A stretch of DNA of 64,000 nucleotides. It comes from Myxococcales bacterium. Its GTDB lineage: Bacteria; Myxococcota_A; Polyangia; Polyangiales; Ga0077539. The position numbers and the translations under genes are program-made. The DNA lies in the NCBI GenBank assembly GCA_013298625.1, contig JAAFIF010000025.1, positions 28,498-92,497 on the forward strand, given 5' to 3'. Positions within the stretch are counted from its first letter, which is position 1. Each line of letters opens with the position of its first letter. This document shows positions 1 to 9,711 of this stretch, in pieces. The notes beneath the pieces were generated by a model. That model saw nothing but the letters and a program-made list of their open reading frames with translations. It was not told the origin of the DNA and did not search any database.

Positions 1-1038
1 AATCGCGCCGCCTTCGATGTTGGCGTTGCCGCCGCCGTGCCCCGCGGGGACGGTGTACCCCGCGAACGCGTCGGCGCCCGCGAGCTGCGCGATGAGCGTC
101 GCGCGCGCGCCCGAGGCGGTCCACTGCCGCGTGCGCACGTCGAGCACGTGATACGTCGTGTTGGTGAAGACGTACGCGAGGTTCAAGCTCTCGATGTCGA
201 GCGCGAATCGAATGGCCGTCGTCGGAGCGTGCGCAGAGGGCGCTCCCATCTCTGCCGCTGCGTCGAGCGCGTACGCGGTCCACGCTCCGCTCGCGCCGTT
301 GTGCACCCACAGACCGCAGGCGTTGCCGTCGTCCGCGACGCCCGTGCAATCGTTGTCGATGTTGTCGCAGGTCTCGCGCAGCCCCGGCGCGCGGCGCGGG
401 TTGTTGTCGTCGCAGTCGACGCCTGCGAGCGCGCCGTCCATGTCTCGATCGACGCCGCGGCACATGCCGGCGGTGCACTCGGTCCCGGGCGCGCACGCGG
501 CGCCGCAGCACGCTTGTCCGGCGGCGCCGCAGGGCTGGCAGCGGTCGGCCTGGCAGGTGAGCGACGGGCCGCAGGTGCCGCCGCCGCAGCAGGTTTGACC
601 GAGCGTTCCGCAGGGCTCGCAGCGCTCGGCGACGCAGCGGAGACCTGCTTCACACGCGCCCGAGCAGCACGCTTGCGAGCGCATCCCGCACGCGGTCGCT
701 GCGCGGCACGTCCCGCTCTGGCAGACGAGCCCGCTGCGACAGCTCGAGCCGATGCAGCACGGCTGCGTGTCCGCGCCGCACGACGGCTGCGCGCGGCACA
801 CGTTGGCTTCGCACACGAGGGCGCCCGCGCAGAGCGAGCCGTTGCAGCACGGGACGCCTTCGGTCCCGCACGTCTCTGCGTCGGCGGGCCCCGAGTCGCT
901 GACAGGCCCGGCTTCGCGCGCGTCCACCGTCGCATCGCGCGCCGCCCGATCGGGGACCGACACCGGAACCGTGCCGTCGCACGCCGCTCCCCCGAGCGCG
1001 ACGACAGCCATCCAACGAGCGAAGCGAAAGGTATACAT
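1..1038 (-). CDS. Cys-rich putative lipoprotein with MopE-type metal-binding motif (3' end missing)
   Basis: Reads right to left and runs off the left edge, so only the first 346 codons are present. The ATG at 1038 gives a short hydrophobic leader ending GGAAC, a weak lipobox with Cys at residue 20, so export and perhaps lipid anchoring is likely. After an Asp/Ala-rich linker, residues of about 50-175 hold at least six short Cys units (EGVPCCNG, TQPCCIGS, GQTCCGGG and similar). Residues of about 193-226 form one Asp-rich unit of the MopE/putative metal-binding type (VDCDDNN followed by TCDNIDNDC). The remaining visible part matches no domain I recognise. Similar Cys units occur at 6648-6968 and 29550-32303. 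Function unknown; a surface or metal-binding role is inference. Confidence 0.8.
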   Translation of the reverse strand, partial: MYTFRFARWMAVVALGGAACDGTVPVSVPDRAARDATVDAREAGPVSDSGPADAETCGTEGVPCCNGSLCAGALVCEANVCRAQPSCGADTQPCCIGSSCRSGLVCQSGTCRAATACGMRSQACCSGACEAGLRCVAERCEPCGTLGQTCCGGGTCGPSLTCQADRCQPCGAAGQACCGAACAPGTECTAGMCRGVDRDMDGALAGVDCDDNNPRRAPGLRETCDNIDNDCTGVADDGNACGLWVHNGASGAWTAYALDAAAEMGAPSAHAPTTAIRFALDIESLNLAYVFTNTTYHVLDVRTRQWTASGARATLIAQLAGADAFAGYTVPAGHGGGNANIEGGAI

Positions 1039-1083
1039 GCGACTCGCGCACGATACCTCAGGTCAGCGCTCGATGGCCTCGGC

Positions 1084-1467
1084 TCAGCGGTATTGCAGCA
1101 GTCGCTCGGCGCGCTTGGTCGCCGACGTGATGATCGAGTCGGCTTCGTCTGCCCAGATCGAGAGCTTCTTCACGAGTCGATCGATGAGCAGCTTCTCGTC
1201 GTCCGACTGGTGGCCGTCGATGAACGTGAGGACCACCGCGTGGTTGAGCAGCAGCTTCTTGTCGTCCTCGGACAGCTCGCCGAGGGGAATGTCGTCGATC
1301 GAGCGCGGCGTCTTCGCGTATTCGCGAAGGTCGTTCGCCTCGGTTTCGCTCGCGTCGAAGCCGTTGAGGAGCGCGTCGAGCATCTCGCGCTCTTCTTCTG
1401 CGAAACGGCCGTCCGCCCAAGCAACGGCCACGAGAGACTTGAGCATCGCCTTGTCCTGATCGTGCAT
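1084..1467 (-). CDS. TerB-like (tellurite-resistance TerB fold) protein
   Basis: A 127-residue helical acidic protein with no signal peptide. Two copies of the TerB-type pattern are visible: AVAWADGRFAEEE near the N terminus and FIDGHQSDDEK near residue 85, where the DG plus acidic residues resemble the metal-binding helices of TerB/DjlA-type domains. TerB-like proteins are cytoplasmic and often stand alone; their biochemical role is largely unknown. The ATG at 1467 is preferred because a longer frame upstream lacks TerB character and overlaps the tldD promoter region. It is divergent from tldD, with 158 bp between the two starts. A second TerB-like gene lies at 58047-58541. Tellurite resistance itself should not be assumed. 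Confidence 0.75.
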   Translation of the reverse strand: MHDQDKAMLKSLVAVAWADGRFAEEEREMLDALLNGFDASETEANDLREYAKTPRSIDDIPLGELSEDDKKLLLNHAVVLTFIDGHQSDDEKLLIDRLVKKLSIWADEADSIITSATKRAERLLQYR

Positions 1468-1625
1468 GGCCGAGAATCTACCGAAGGGCAAAACGGTTGT
1501 CTGCAACGGACTGCCTAAGGATTGTGTGTCCATGCTTGACGCGATGGGCCGGCCGTACGAGACCGACCCGACGGCGTCCGTCGCGGCGCGAAGGCCGCCG
1601 TTCGATCGCTTCACTGGAGGAATGG

Positions 1626-3080
1626 ATGTCCAGCACGGTTTCACTGAAAGCCCCGTTCTCTGCGGGCGGCGCGTTCGAGCTCGACCAGGAGCGCTGCCGC
1701 AAGCTGCTCGAGGTCGCCCTGCGCAAGGGCGGAGACGCGGCCGACGTGTACGCTGAGTTCGCGGTGGGTGGCTCGATGGTGCTCGAAGAGGGCATCGTGA
1801 AGAGCGCGTCCCGCGGCGTGTCCGTGGGCGTCGGGATTCGCGTCCGCAAGGGCGAAGCCGCGGGCTACGCGTACACCGAGGACCTGTCGTGGGACGCGCT
1901 CGTGCGCGCTGCGGAGACCGCTGCGCAGATCGCGCAGGGCGCGGACGTGGCGCCCGTGGACGTGACGCGCAGAGAGATCCCCTCGCGGTATCCCGTGCAG
2001 ACGCCGTCGCTGCTCGTCTCGGGGCTCGACAAGCGCGAGCTCTTGTTGCGCGCAGACCGCGCGGCGCGCGCAGAGGACGCGAGGATCACCCGCGTCGAGG
2101 CCTCCGTGGCCGAGTCGTATCGCGAGGTGGTGGTCGCGACGAGCGCTGGCGTGTACGTGCGCGACGTGCAGCCCATGCTGCGCTTCGGCGTCCGCGTGAT
2201 CGCCGAGCAGAACGGAAAGCGCCAGGCTGGCTCGTCGGGCGGCGGCGGGCGCGTGGGGATGGAGTACTTCTCTCGCGCAGGAAAGAGCCCCGAGGAGCAC
2301 GCGAAAGAAGCGGTTCGAAGCGCCCTCGCGATGCTCGATGCGCGCGAGGCGCCCGCGGGTGAGATGGAGGTCGTCCTCGCGCCCGGCGACAGCGGCGTGC
2401 TGTTGCACGAAGCGGTCGGCCACGGCCTCGAAGCGGACTTCAACCGCAAGGGCGTGAGCAACTACTCGGGCCGCGTGGGCAAGCCCGTCGCGAGCGAGCT
2501 GTGCACGATCGTCGACGACGCGGACATCGCGTTCGGCCGCGGGGCGGTCAACGTGGACGACGAGGGAAACATCCCGAACAAGAGCGTCTTGATCGAGAAC
2601 GGCGTGCTGAAGGGCTACATGCACGACGCGCACTCGGCGAAGCACTTCGGCGTCGAGCCGACGGGCAACGGGCGGAGGGAGAGCTTTCGGAGCGTTCCGC
2701 TGCCGAGGATGACGAACACGTTGTTGCTCGCGGGCTCGAGCGACCCCGAAGAGATCGTGCGCTCGGTCACGCGCGGGATCTTCGCGCGGCGCTTCGGCGG
2801 AGGTCAGGTCGACATCGCTTCGGGCGACTTCGTCTTCTCGATCGCCGAGGCGTACCTCATCGAAGACGGCAAGATCACCGCGCCCCTCAAGGACGTAAAC
2901 CTCATCGGCAACGGCCCCGAGGCGCTCTCGAAGGTCACCATGCTCGGCAACGACCTGCAGATCTCCGACGGCATCTGGACCTGCGGAAAAGACGGGCAAT
3001 CGGTGCCCGTCGGCGTGGGCTGCCCCACGATCAAGATCTCGGGCATGACCGTCGGCGGCACCGACGTCGCGAAGCGCTGA
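1626..3080 (+). CDS. tldD: TldD-type zinc metalloprotease subunit
   Basis: Encodes 484 residues, the usual TldD length. TldD with TldE forms a cytoplasmic heterodimeric protease that degrades unfolded peptides and matures some ribosomal peptides such as microcin B17 in E. coli. The TldD-specific HExxxH metal site is visible at residues 261-266 (HEAVGH), and a conserved Cys in GVGCPTIKI at about residue 466 fits the third metal ligand of the family. The ATG at 1626 follows a strong GGAGG at 1616-1620. The gene is 20 bp upstream of tldE and probably cotranscribed with it and the nucleoside kinase at 4473. Nothing nearby looks like a precursor peptide, so the substrate is unknown. Confidence 0.95.
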   Translation: MSSTVSLKAPFSAGGAFELDQERCRKLLEVALRKGGDAADVYAEFAVGGSMVLEEGIVKSASRGVSVGVGIRVRKGEAAGYAYTEDLSWDALVRAAETAAQIAQGADVAPVDVTRREIPSRYPVQTPSLLVSGLDKRELLLRADRAARAEDARITRVEASVAESYREVVVATSAGVYVRDVQPMLRFGVRVIAEQNGKRQAGSSGGGGRVGMEYFSRAGKSPEEHAKEAVRSALAMLDAREAPAGEMEVVLAPGDSGVLLHEAVGHGLEADFNRKGVSNYSGRVGKPVASELCTIVDDADIAFGRGAVNVDDEGNIPNKSVLIENGVLKGYMHDAHSAKHFGVEPTGNGRRESFRSVPLPRMTNTLLLAGSSDPEEIVRSVTRGIFARRFGGGQVDIASGDFVFSIAEAYLIEDGKITAPLKDVNLIGNGPEALSKVTMLGNDLQISDGIWTCGKDGQSVPVGVGCPTIKISGMTVGGTDVAKR

Positions 3081-3100
3081 AGGGGAGCGAAGGCAATCAC

Positions 3101-4465
3101 ATGGCAACGAAGCAAGAAGCTGTGAACGCGCTGCTCACGCTGGCCGACGAAGTGCTCGCCAGGCTCACCGCGGGCGGCGCCACCGAGGCCAAGGTCGTCG
3201 CGCGCTCGGGGCAAGACCTGTCCGTGCGCGTGCGCTTGGGCGAGGTCGAGCTCGTCGAAGAAGCCGGCACGCGCTCGATCTCTGTCCGTGCCGCGAAGGG
3301 AAAGCGCATCGCCACCGCGAGCACCAGCGACCTCACCAGCGACGGCATCACCCGCCTCGTCAACGACGCGCTCGAGCTGTGCGACCTCGCGCAAGAAGAC
3401 CCGTTCGCGGGCCTGCCCGACGCATCCGCGCTCGCGACAGGCTGGGACGACCTGGACCTGTTCGACCCCGCGTGCGACGGCGTCGACGCCGCGCAGGCTG
3501 TCGAGCGCTGCAAGCGCGCCGAGCGCGCCGCGATGGACTACGACAAGCGCATCACCAACAGCGAGGGCGCGAGCTTCGGCCGCGTCTCGGGCTCGTTCGC
3601 GATGGTCACCAGCGGAGGATTTCGCGGCGGCTACGCGGGCTCGTACGCCTCTCTCTCGGTTTCGCCCGTCGCCGACGACGAGGGCGGCAAGAAGCGAACG
3701 AGCGGATACTGGACGGCGCGCCGCCACCTCTCGAAGCTCGACAGCGACGAGTCCGTCGGGCGCGAGGCCGCCCGTCGCACGCTCCGCATGCTCGGCGCGA
3801 AGAAGGTCGCCACGGGCTCGTACCCCGTCGTGTTCGAGCGCGACGTCGCGCGCTCGCTGCTCGGGCACTTCGCCGGCTGCGTGGTCGGCGACTCGATCTA
3901 CCGCCGATCTAGCTACCTGATCGACCGCATCGGGACCCGCGTCGCCTCGTCGCTCGTGACCATCGTCGACGACCCGCTCATCCCAGGCGGACCTGGGTCG
4001 CGCCCGTTCGACGGCGACGGCCTCGCCTCGCGCCGCAACGTCGTCGTGCGCGACGGAATGCTCGAGCTCTACCTCCTCGATACGTACTCGGCGCGCAAGC
4101 TCGACTCCAAGAGCACCGCGTCGGCCGCAGGAATGACCGGCACCGGCGCGGGCACCAGCAACTTCGTGTTGCAGGCGGGCGCGACGCCGGCGGACTCGAT
4201 CGTCAAGCAGACCAAGCGCGGGCTCTACGTCACGCAGATGATGGGCTTCGGCTTCAACGCCGTGACCGGTGACTTCTCTCGCGGCGCGTCGGGGTATTGG
4301 ATCGAAGATGGCGAGCTGGCTTTTCCGGTCAGCGAAGTGACCATCTCTCTCAACTTCGACAAGCTGCTGCAGTCGATCGACCTGCTCGGAGACGACCTGG
4401 ACTTCAAGAGTTCGATCGCGAGCCCGACGTTTCGCGTCGCCGAAATGACCGTCGCTGGCACATGA
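3101..4465 (+). CDS. tldE: TldE/PmbA-type protease partner subunit
   Basis: Encodes 454 residues homologous to PmbA/TldE, the partner of TldD in the heterodimer. As expected for TldE it lacks the HExxxH metal site and instead provides part of the substrate channel. Typical TldE features include the Gly/Ser-rich stretch GTGAGTSNF around residue 350 and the C-terminal segment ending EMTVAGT that mirrors MTVGGT in TldD. The ATG at 3101 is 20 bp after the tldD stop and follows AGGGGAG. The stop lies 7 bp before the GTG of the next gene, suggesting translational coupling. Family assignment is firm; the substrate is unknown. Confidence 0.93.
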   Translation: MATKQEAVNALLTLADEVLARLTAGGATEAKVVARSGQDLSVRVRLGEVELVEEAGTRSISVRAAKGKRIATASTSDLTSDGITRLVNDALELCDLAQEDPFAGLPDASALATGWDDLDLFDPACDGVDAAQAVERCKRAERAAMDYDKRITNSEGASFGRVSGSFAMVTSGGFRGGYAGSYASLSVSPVADDEGGKKRTSGYWTARRHLSKLDSDESVGREAARRTLRMLGAKKVATGSYPVVFERDVARSLLGHFAGCVVGDSIYRRSSYLIDRIGTRVASSLVTIVDDPLIPGGPGSRPFDGDGLASRRNVVVRDGMLELYLLDTYSARKLDSKSTASAAGMTGTGAGTSNFVLQAGATPADSIVKQTKRGLYVTQMMGFGFNAVTGDFSRGASGYWIEDGELAFPVSEVTISLNFDKLLQSIDLLGDDLDFKSSIASPTFRVAEMTVAGT

Positions 4466-4472
4466 TCGCGTC

Positions 4473-6626
4473 GTGTTCGACGACGACGATCTGATCGCAC
4501 TCGCAAAGAATCCCCTGCTCGCGCGGCTCGAGCGACGAGAGCTCGAGACCTTCGCGTCGCTGCTCGATCAGGTCGCGGTCAACGACGGCTCCGAGATCGT
4601 GCGCGAGGGCGACGAAGGGGACTTCATGTACTTTGTCCTCTCGGGCCACGCGCACATTCGTCGTGGAGAGACGGACCTCGGGACGATCGCGCCGGGGCAA
4701 CACTTCGGCGAGCTCGCGCTCATCGGCGTGCGGCGGCGCGCTGCGACGGTGACCGCCGACGGCGTGATGCGCATGGCGCGGCTCTCGCGGGGCGGATACC
4801 GGGTGCTGGCGGCGCAGTTTCCTGTGGTCGCGACGCACTTTCTTCAGGCGCTGGTGGCCTCGCTGCGCGACGAGCTCGTCTCGCTGACGGACAACGTCGC
4901 GATGTTGCTCGGCCAGCGCTCGGCGCCGCGCCGCACCGAAGTGCACGCCACGATCCTCGACCGCGCCGAACCCACCACCGTCCGAACCGGAACGCCCCTC
5001 GGCTCCCTCCTGCCCAAAGAGCACGAGGGCAAGCCCGTCGTCGCCGCGCTGCTCGACGCGCGCCCCGTCTCGCTCTCGACGCTGCTGCTCTCGGACGCGC
5101 GCATTGGGGTGCTCACCCTCGGTCAGTGGGAGGGACGCGAGGCGCTTCGTCGCTCGGCGGGGCTGGTCTTGATCGAAGCCGCGCACCGCGTCGCGCCGGG
5201 GCTCGTCGTGCAGCTCGGCCAGAGCGTCACGGGCGGTCGCGTGGTGTTGCTGCCGGAGTCTGTGACCGAGCGCGACGCGCTGCGCGCGGAGATCGAGCGC
5301 GAGGCGCGGCGGATCGTGCGCGAGCGAATCCCGTTTCGCGAAGAGGTGTGGACGATCGAAGAGGCGAAGGCGCAGTTTCATCGGCAGGGCTGGGACGGGG
5401 CGGCGTCGCTGCTCAGCGCGTCGCGAGCGACCTCGGCGACCTTGATTTCGTGCGGTGATTTGCAGGCCATTTCGATCGGTCCCACCCTCGAGTCGACCGG
5501 CCAGCTCGAGGGGCTCTCGCTGCTCGCGCACCCGCAGGGGTTCTTGCTCGACTACGGCGAAGCGCTGCGGCCGTACCTCCCGGCGGGCGAGGCGTCCTCG
5601 CGCGGGACGATCGAGCGCGAGCAGCGCGCGCCGCGGTTCTCGAGCCCGATGTCCGACGACCACGTCGCGTGGCTCGACGGGATGGGCGTGAGCTCTGTCG
5701 GGGCGTTCAACGACCTGTGCGTGCGCGGCGAGGTCAGCCGGCTGATTCGCATCGCCGAGGGCTTTCACGAGAAGCAGATCGGCGTCATCGCCGACCAGAT
5801 CGCGGCGCGCGGCGAGCGCGTCAAGGTCATCTCCATCGCCGGCCCCTCGAGCAGCGGAAAGACCACGTTCATCAAGCGCCTCTCGGTCCAGCTCGAGATC
5901 AACGGGATTCGCCCGGTGCCCATCTCGCTCGACGACTACTACGTCGACCGCGAGAAGAGCCCCCGCGACGAGGCCAGCGGCTACGACTTCGAGTCGCTGT
6001 ACGCGATCAACCTGCCGCTGTTGCACGAGCACCTCCGAAGGCTGCGAAAGGGCGAGCAGGTCGCGACGGCGAAGTACGACTTTCTCACGGGGCGCAGCCT
6101 GCCCGACAAGGGGCCGCTCTTGCAGCTGCAGCGCAACGACGTGCTCTTGCTCGAAGGGATCCACGGGCTCAACCCAGAGCTCACGGGCGACGCGATCCCG
6201 TCGGACGAAGTGTTTCGCGTGTTCATCCACCCTGCGACCACGCTGCCGCTCGATCGGCTCTCGTGCGTCCCTGCGGCGGACGTGCGCTTGCTGCGCCGCA
6301 TCGTGCGAGACCGACACAGCCGCGGGTACAAGGCCTCGGACAACATCAACCGCTGGAGCAGCGTGCGCCGCGGCGAGCTGCAGTGGATCTACCCGTTTAT
6401 GTCCCACGCCGACGCGATCTTCGACTCGTCGCTCGCGTACGAGCCCGCGGTGCTCAAGGTGTTCGCCGACCGCTATCTGCTCGAGGTCACCCGCGACGAC
6501 CCGGCGTTCGCCACGGCGCACCGGCTGCGAAAGCTCGTCGATCAGTTCGTGGCGATCTATCCCGACCACGTTCCGCCGACGAGCATCGCCAGGGAGTTCA
6601 TCGGCGGCAGCGGCTTCGAGTACTGA
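4473..6626 (+). CDS. Cyclic-nucleotide-binding domain fused to TGS/ThrRS-like and uridine-kinase-like domains
   Basis: Encodes 717 residues. Residues of about 10-120 look like a cNMP-binding (CAP_ED) domain, with the phosphate-binding-cassette-like PGQHFGELALIG. Residues of about 155-320 resemble the TGS and second-additional domain of threonyl-tRNA synthetase, as found in nucleoside kinases of Firmicutes and Thermotogae. Residues of about 440-640 are a uridine kinase/phosphoribulokinase-type P-loop kinase: GPSSSGKTTF near residue 457, then SLDDYYVD and LLEGIHGLNP. The expected role is ATP-dependent phosphorylation of a nucleoside or related substrate, perhaps gated by cAMP or cGMP; the gating is inference. 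The start is a GTG 7 bp after the tldE stop with no clear Shine-Dalgarno, so coupled translation is likely. No membrane segment or signal peptide is seen. Confidence 0.85.
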   Translation: MFDDDDLIALAKNPLLARLERRELETFASLLDQVAVNDGSEIVREGDEGDFMYFVLSGHAHIRRGETDLGTIAPGQHFGELALIGVRRRAATVTADGVMRMARLSRGGYRVLAAQFPVVATHFLQALVASLRDELVSLTDNVAMLLGQRSAPRRTEVHATILDRAEPTTVRTGTPLGSLLPKEHEGKPVVAALLDARPVSLSTLLLSDARIGVLTLGQWEGREALRRSAGLVLIEAAHRVAPGLVVQLGQSVTGGRVVLLPESVTERDALRAEIEREARRIVRERIPFREEVWTIEEAKAQFHRQGWDGAASLLSASRATSATLISCGDLQAISIGPTLESTGQLEGLSLLAHPQGFLLDYGEALRPYLPAGEASSRGTIEREQRAPRFSSPMSDDHVAWLDGMGVSSVGAFNDLCVRGEVSRLIRIAEGFHEKQIGVIADQIAARGERVKVISIAGPSSSGKTTFIKRLSVQLEINGIRPVPISLDDYYVDREKSPRDEASGYDFESLYAINLPLLHEHLRRLRKGEQVATAKYDFLTGRSLPDKGPLLQLQRNDVLLLEGIHGLNPELTGDAIPSDEVFRVFIHPATTLPLDRLSCVPAADVRLLRRIVRDRHSRGYKASDNINRWSSVRRGELQWIYPFMSHADAIFDSSLAYEPAVLKVFADRYLLEVTRDDPAFATAHRLRKLVDQFVAIYPDHVPPTSIAREFIGGSGFEY

Positions 6627-6647
6627 GCCCCAGCATTCGACGGTCGC

Positions 6648-6968
6648 TCAGCGGCAGTTCGAGTTGCTGCAGTTCGTGTCGCCCCGGCACGCGTTGTTGC
6701 AGCGCCCGCAGTGCTCGTCGTTCGAGCTCGTGTCGACGCACGCGCCGTTGCACGCGAGCCGTCCGTTGGGGCACGACTCGCACACGCCCATCGCGCAGAC
6801 CAACCCTGTCGCGCACGACCTGTTTCCGCAGCACGGCATGCCCGCCGCGCCGCACGCTGCGCTGTCCTCTTGCTGCGCTGCATCAGCGCTGCGCGGGTCG
6901 TAGCGATCCCAGTCGTACGCGCACGAAGACGCCAGCGCCGCCACCAACACCAACACGCTGCGATTCAT
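6648..6968 (-). CDS. Small Cys-rich lipoprotein
   Basis: Encodes 106 residues. The N terminus is a classical lipoprotein signal (hydrophobic ALASSC, Cys at residue 16), so it should be exported and lipidated. After an acidic spacer, two kinds of Cys unit follow: a CCGNRSC/GLVCAMGVC unit and a GACVDTSSNDEHCGRCNNAC unit. The second closely matches the repeats of the large lipoprotein at 29550-32303. Its ATG overlaps the stop of the upstream TPR/PEGA-like gene (ATGA), so the two are translated together. Function unknown; disulfide-stabilised surface protein is inference. It ends 21 bp from the convergent nucleoside kinase gene. Confidence 0.8.
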   Translation of the reverse strand: MNRSVLVLVAALASSCAYDWDRYDPRSADAAQQEDSAACGAAGMPCCGNRSCATGLVCAMGVCESCPNGRLACNGACVDTSSNDEHCGRCNNACRGDTNCSNSNCR

Positions 6969-7981
6969 TTGAACACTCCGGATAGGGTCACGCCGTCGGG
7001 GCCGAGCGCGACCGCCGTTGCTGCGGGCGCGCTCGCGGCGCGCTCGGTCCTTGGTCCGACGAAGAGCAGCGTGGCGCCCGCGACGAGCCCCACGATGCCG
7101 ACCACAAGTGAGACGTTGGCGACGGTCTGCAGTGTCCTGCCCGAGTCGACAGCGCCCTGCTCGCTTGGTGGACACATGCGGCTGCCGCAGCGCATACGCA
7201 GCCCAGTGAACGTGTTGGTCGCCGCTGCGCCAGCGCCGGCGAAGGTGAGCATCCCGGCCACGCCCACGCCCCACGACGCGAACATCACGTACCTCAGCGG
7301 ACTGCGACCGCGAAGCACCCAACCGCCGATGCTCGTGTTGTCCGCGCTGGTTGGCGCGAGCGTGGATCCGCTTGTCCCGATGACTTCGTCCTGCCGTTGC
7401 TGCGCGTCCGCGGCGAAGGTCAGCGACACGGGCACGGTGACGCCTGCGGGCACGGTGACGGTCGCGCTCACGGGCGCGCTTCCGACGGCCTCCGCGGTGA
7501 TCGCGACTGGACCGGGCGCGACCGCGATCGGCAGCGACAGTCCTGCGGACGGAATCAGCGTCGCGCCGATGCGCACGCCCACTTGCCGCGGCCCGTTGAC
7601 GAGCGTGACGAGCACGCGTCCGACGCGCGGCGCGAGCGACTGCAGCTCTTGCTCTGCTGCGCGTTGTGTCTCTCGGTAGCGCGCGTCGGTCTGCGCGTGT
7701 TCGCGCGCTTCTTGAACGCACGTCTCGTACTCGGTCACGGCCTCGGGCAACCGCTGGAGCTCCCTCAGCGCTCTGGCCACGTAGAGCCTCGAGTTGGGCG
7801 ACGCTCGCAGCTGGTAGGACCCGCGAAACTCTTCGAGCGCGGGCGCGAACTGCCGCGCGTCGAACAGCGCGAGCCCCCGCAAGAACCGCTGCTGCGCGAG
7901 CGTGCTCGGGTCCTGCGCGCGCGCGAAGGACGACGCGAGGATCGTTGCAGAAAACGCGGCGAGTACTAGCGACGAGCGCAT
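6965..7981 (-). CDS. TPR/PEGA-like exported membrane protein
   Basis: Encodes 338 residues from the ATG at 7981; a TTG nine bases upstream is possible but less likely. A cleavable signal peptide ends at ARAQDP around residue 23. Residues of about 25-120 form TPR-like helices (AQQRFLRGLALFDARQF, PEAVTEYETC). Residues of about 125-200 are a beta-rich PEGA-like region (GRVLVTLVNGP). Two hydrophobic segments near residues 235-260 and 290-315 look like transmembrane helices. This signal-TPR-PEGA-TM layout is common in myxobacteria and is thought to face the periplasm. It is cotranscribed with the Cys-rich lipoprotein downstream and follows the kinase gene at 8002 by 20 bp, so all three may share a promoter. 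Confidence 0.78.
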   Translation of the reverse strand: MRSSLVLAAFSATILASSFARAQDPSTLAQQRFLRGLALFDARQFAPALEEFRGSYQLRASPNSRLYVARALRELQRLPEAVTEYETCVQEAREHAQTDARYRETQRAAEQELQSLAPRVGRVLVTLVNGPRQVGVRIGATLIPSAGLSLPIAVAPGPVAITAEAVGSAPVSATVTVPAGVTVPVSLTFAADAQQRQDEVIGTSGSTLAPTSADNTSIGGWVLRGRSPLRYVMFASWGVGVAGMLTFAGAGAAATNTFTGLRMRCGSRMCPPSEQGAVDSGRTLQTVANVSLVVGIVGLVAGATLLFVGPRTERAASAPAATAVALGPDGVTLSGVFK

Positions 7982-8001
7982 CCGAGACAACTGTACGTCG
8001 T

Positions 8002-9537
<1,536 letters not shown>

Positions 9538-9583
9538 TGTTCACGCGGAGTGTCCGAGATCGCGCGCAGCACCGCAAGATGAG

Positions 9584-9613
9584 CGCAAATCGCTCGTTTG
9601 CGATTCGCTCGTT
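9584..9613. promoter_or_regulatory. Overlapping inverted and direct repeats between divergent kinase and amylase genes
   Basis: CGCAAA at 9584-9589 is mirrored by TTTGCG at 9597-9602. AATCGC at 9588-9593 is mirrored by GCGATT at 9600-9605. TCGCTCGTT occurs twice, at 9590-9598 and 9605-9613, 15 bp apart. Such overlapping repeats in a 174-bp divergent intergenic region are typical of a regulator binding site, but no promoter boxes could be identified and the regulator is unknown. Confidence 0.35.
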
Positions 9614-9711
9614 CGTACGTCCTGGGTGCTCGCGATGCGGGCCGAGGGCGGCTCGCTCGTGTACGATCTCGTGCGTTCGTCGCGCACGCTCGCACGACCG
9701 GAGGTTGACTC

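Noticed and set aside
1084..1467. Tellurite-resistance determinant
   Set aside because: TerB-like fold alone does not confer tellurite resistance; no TerC, TerD or related genes nearby.
4404..6569. Long open frame antisense to the cNMP-nucleoside kinase gene
   Set aside because: GC-rich third positions keep the antisense frame open. Its translation is Arg/Val-rich low complexity without motifs, while the plus-strand protein has clear domains.
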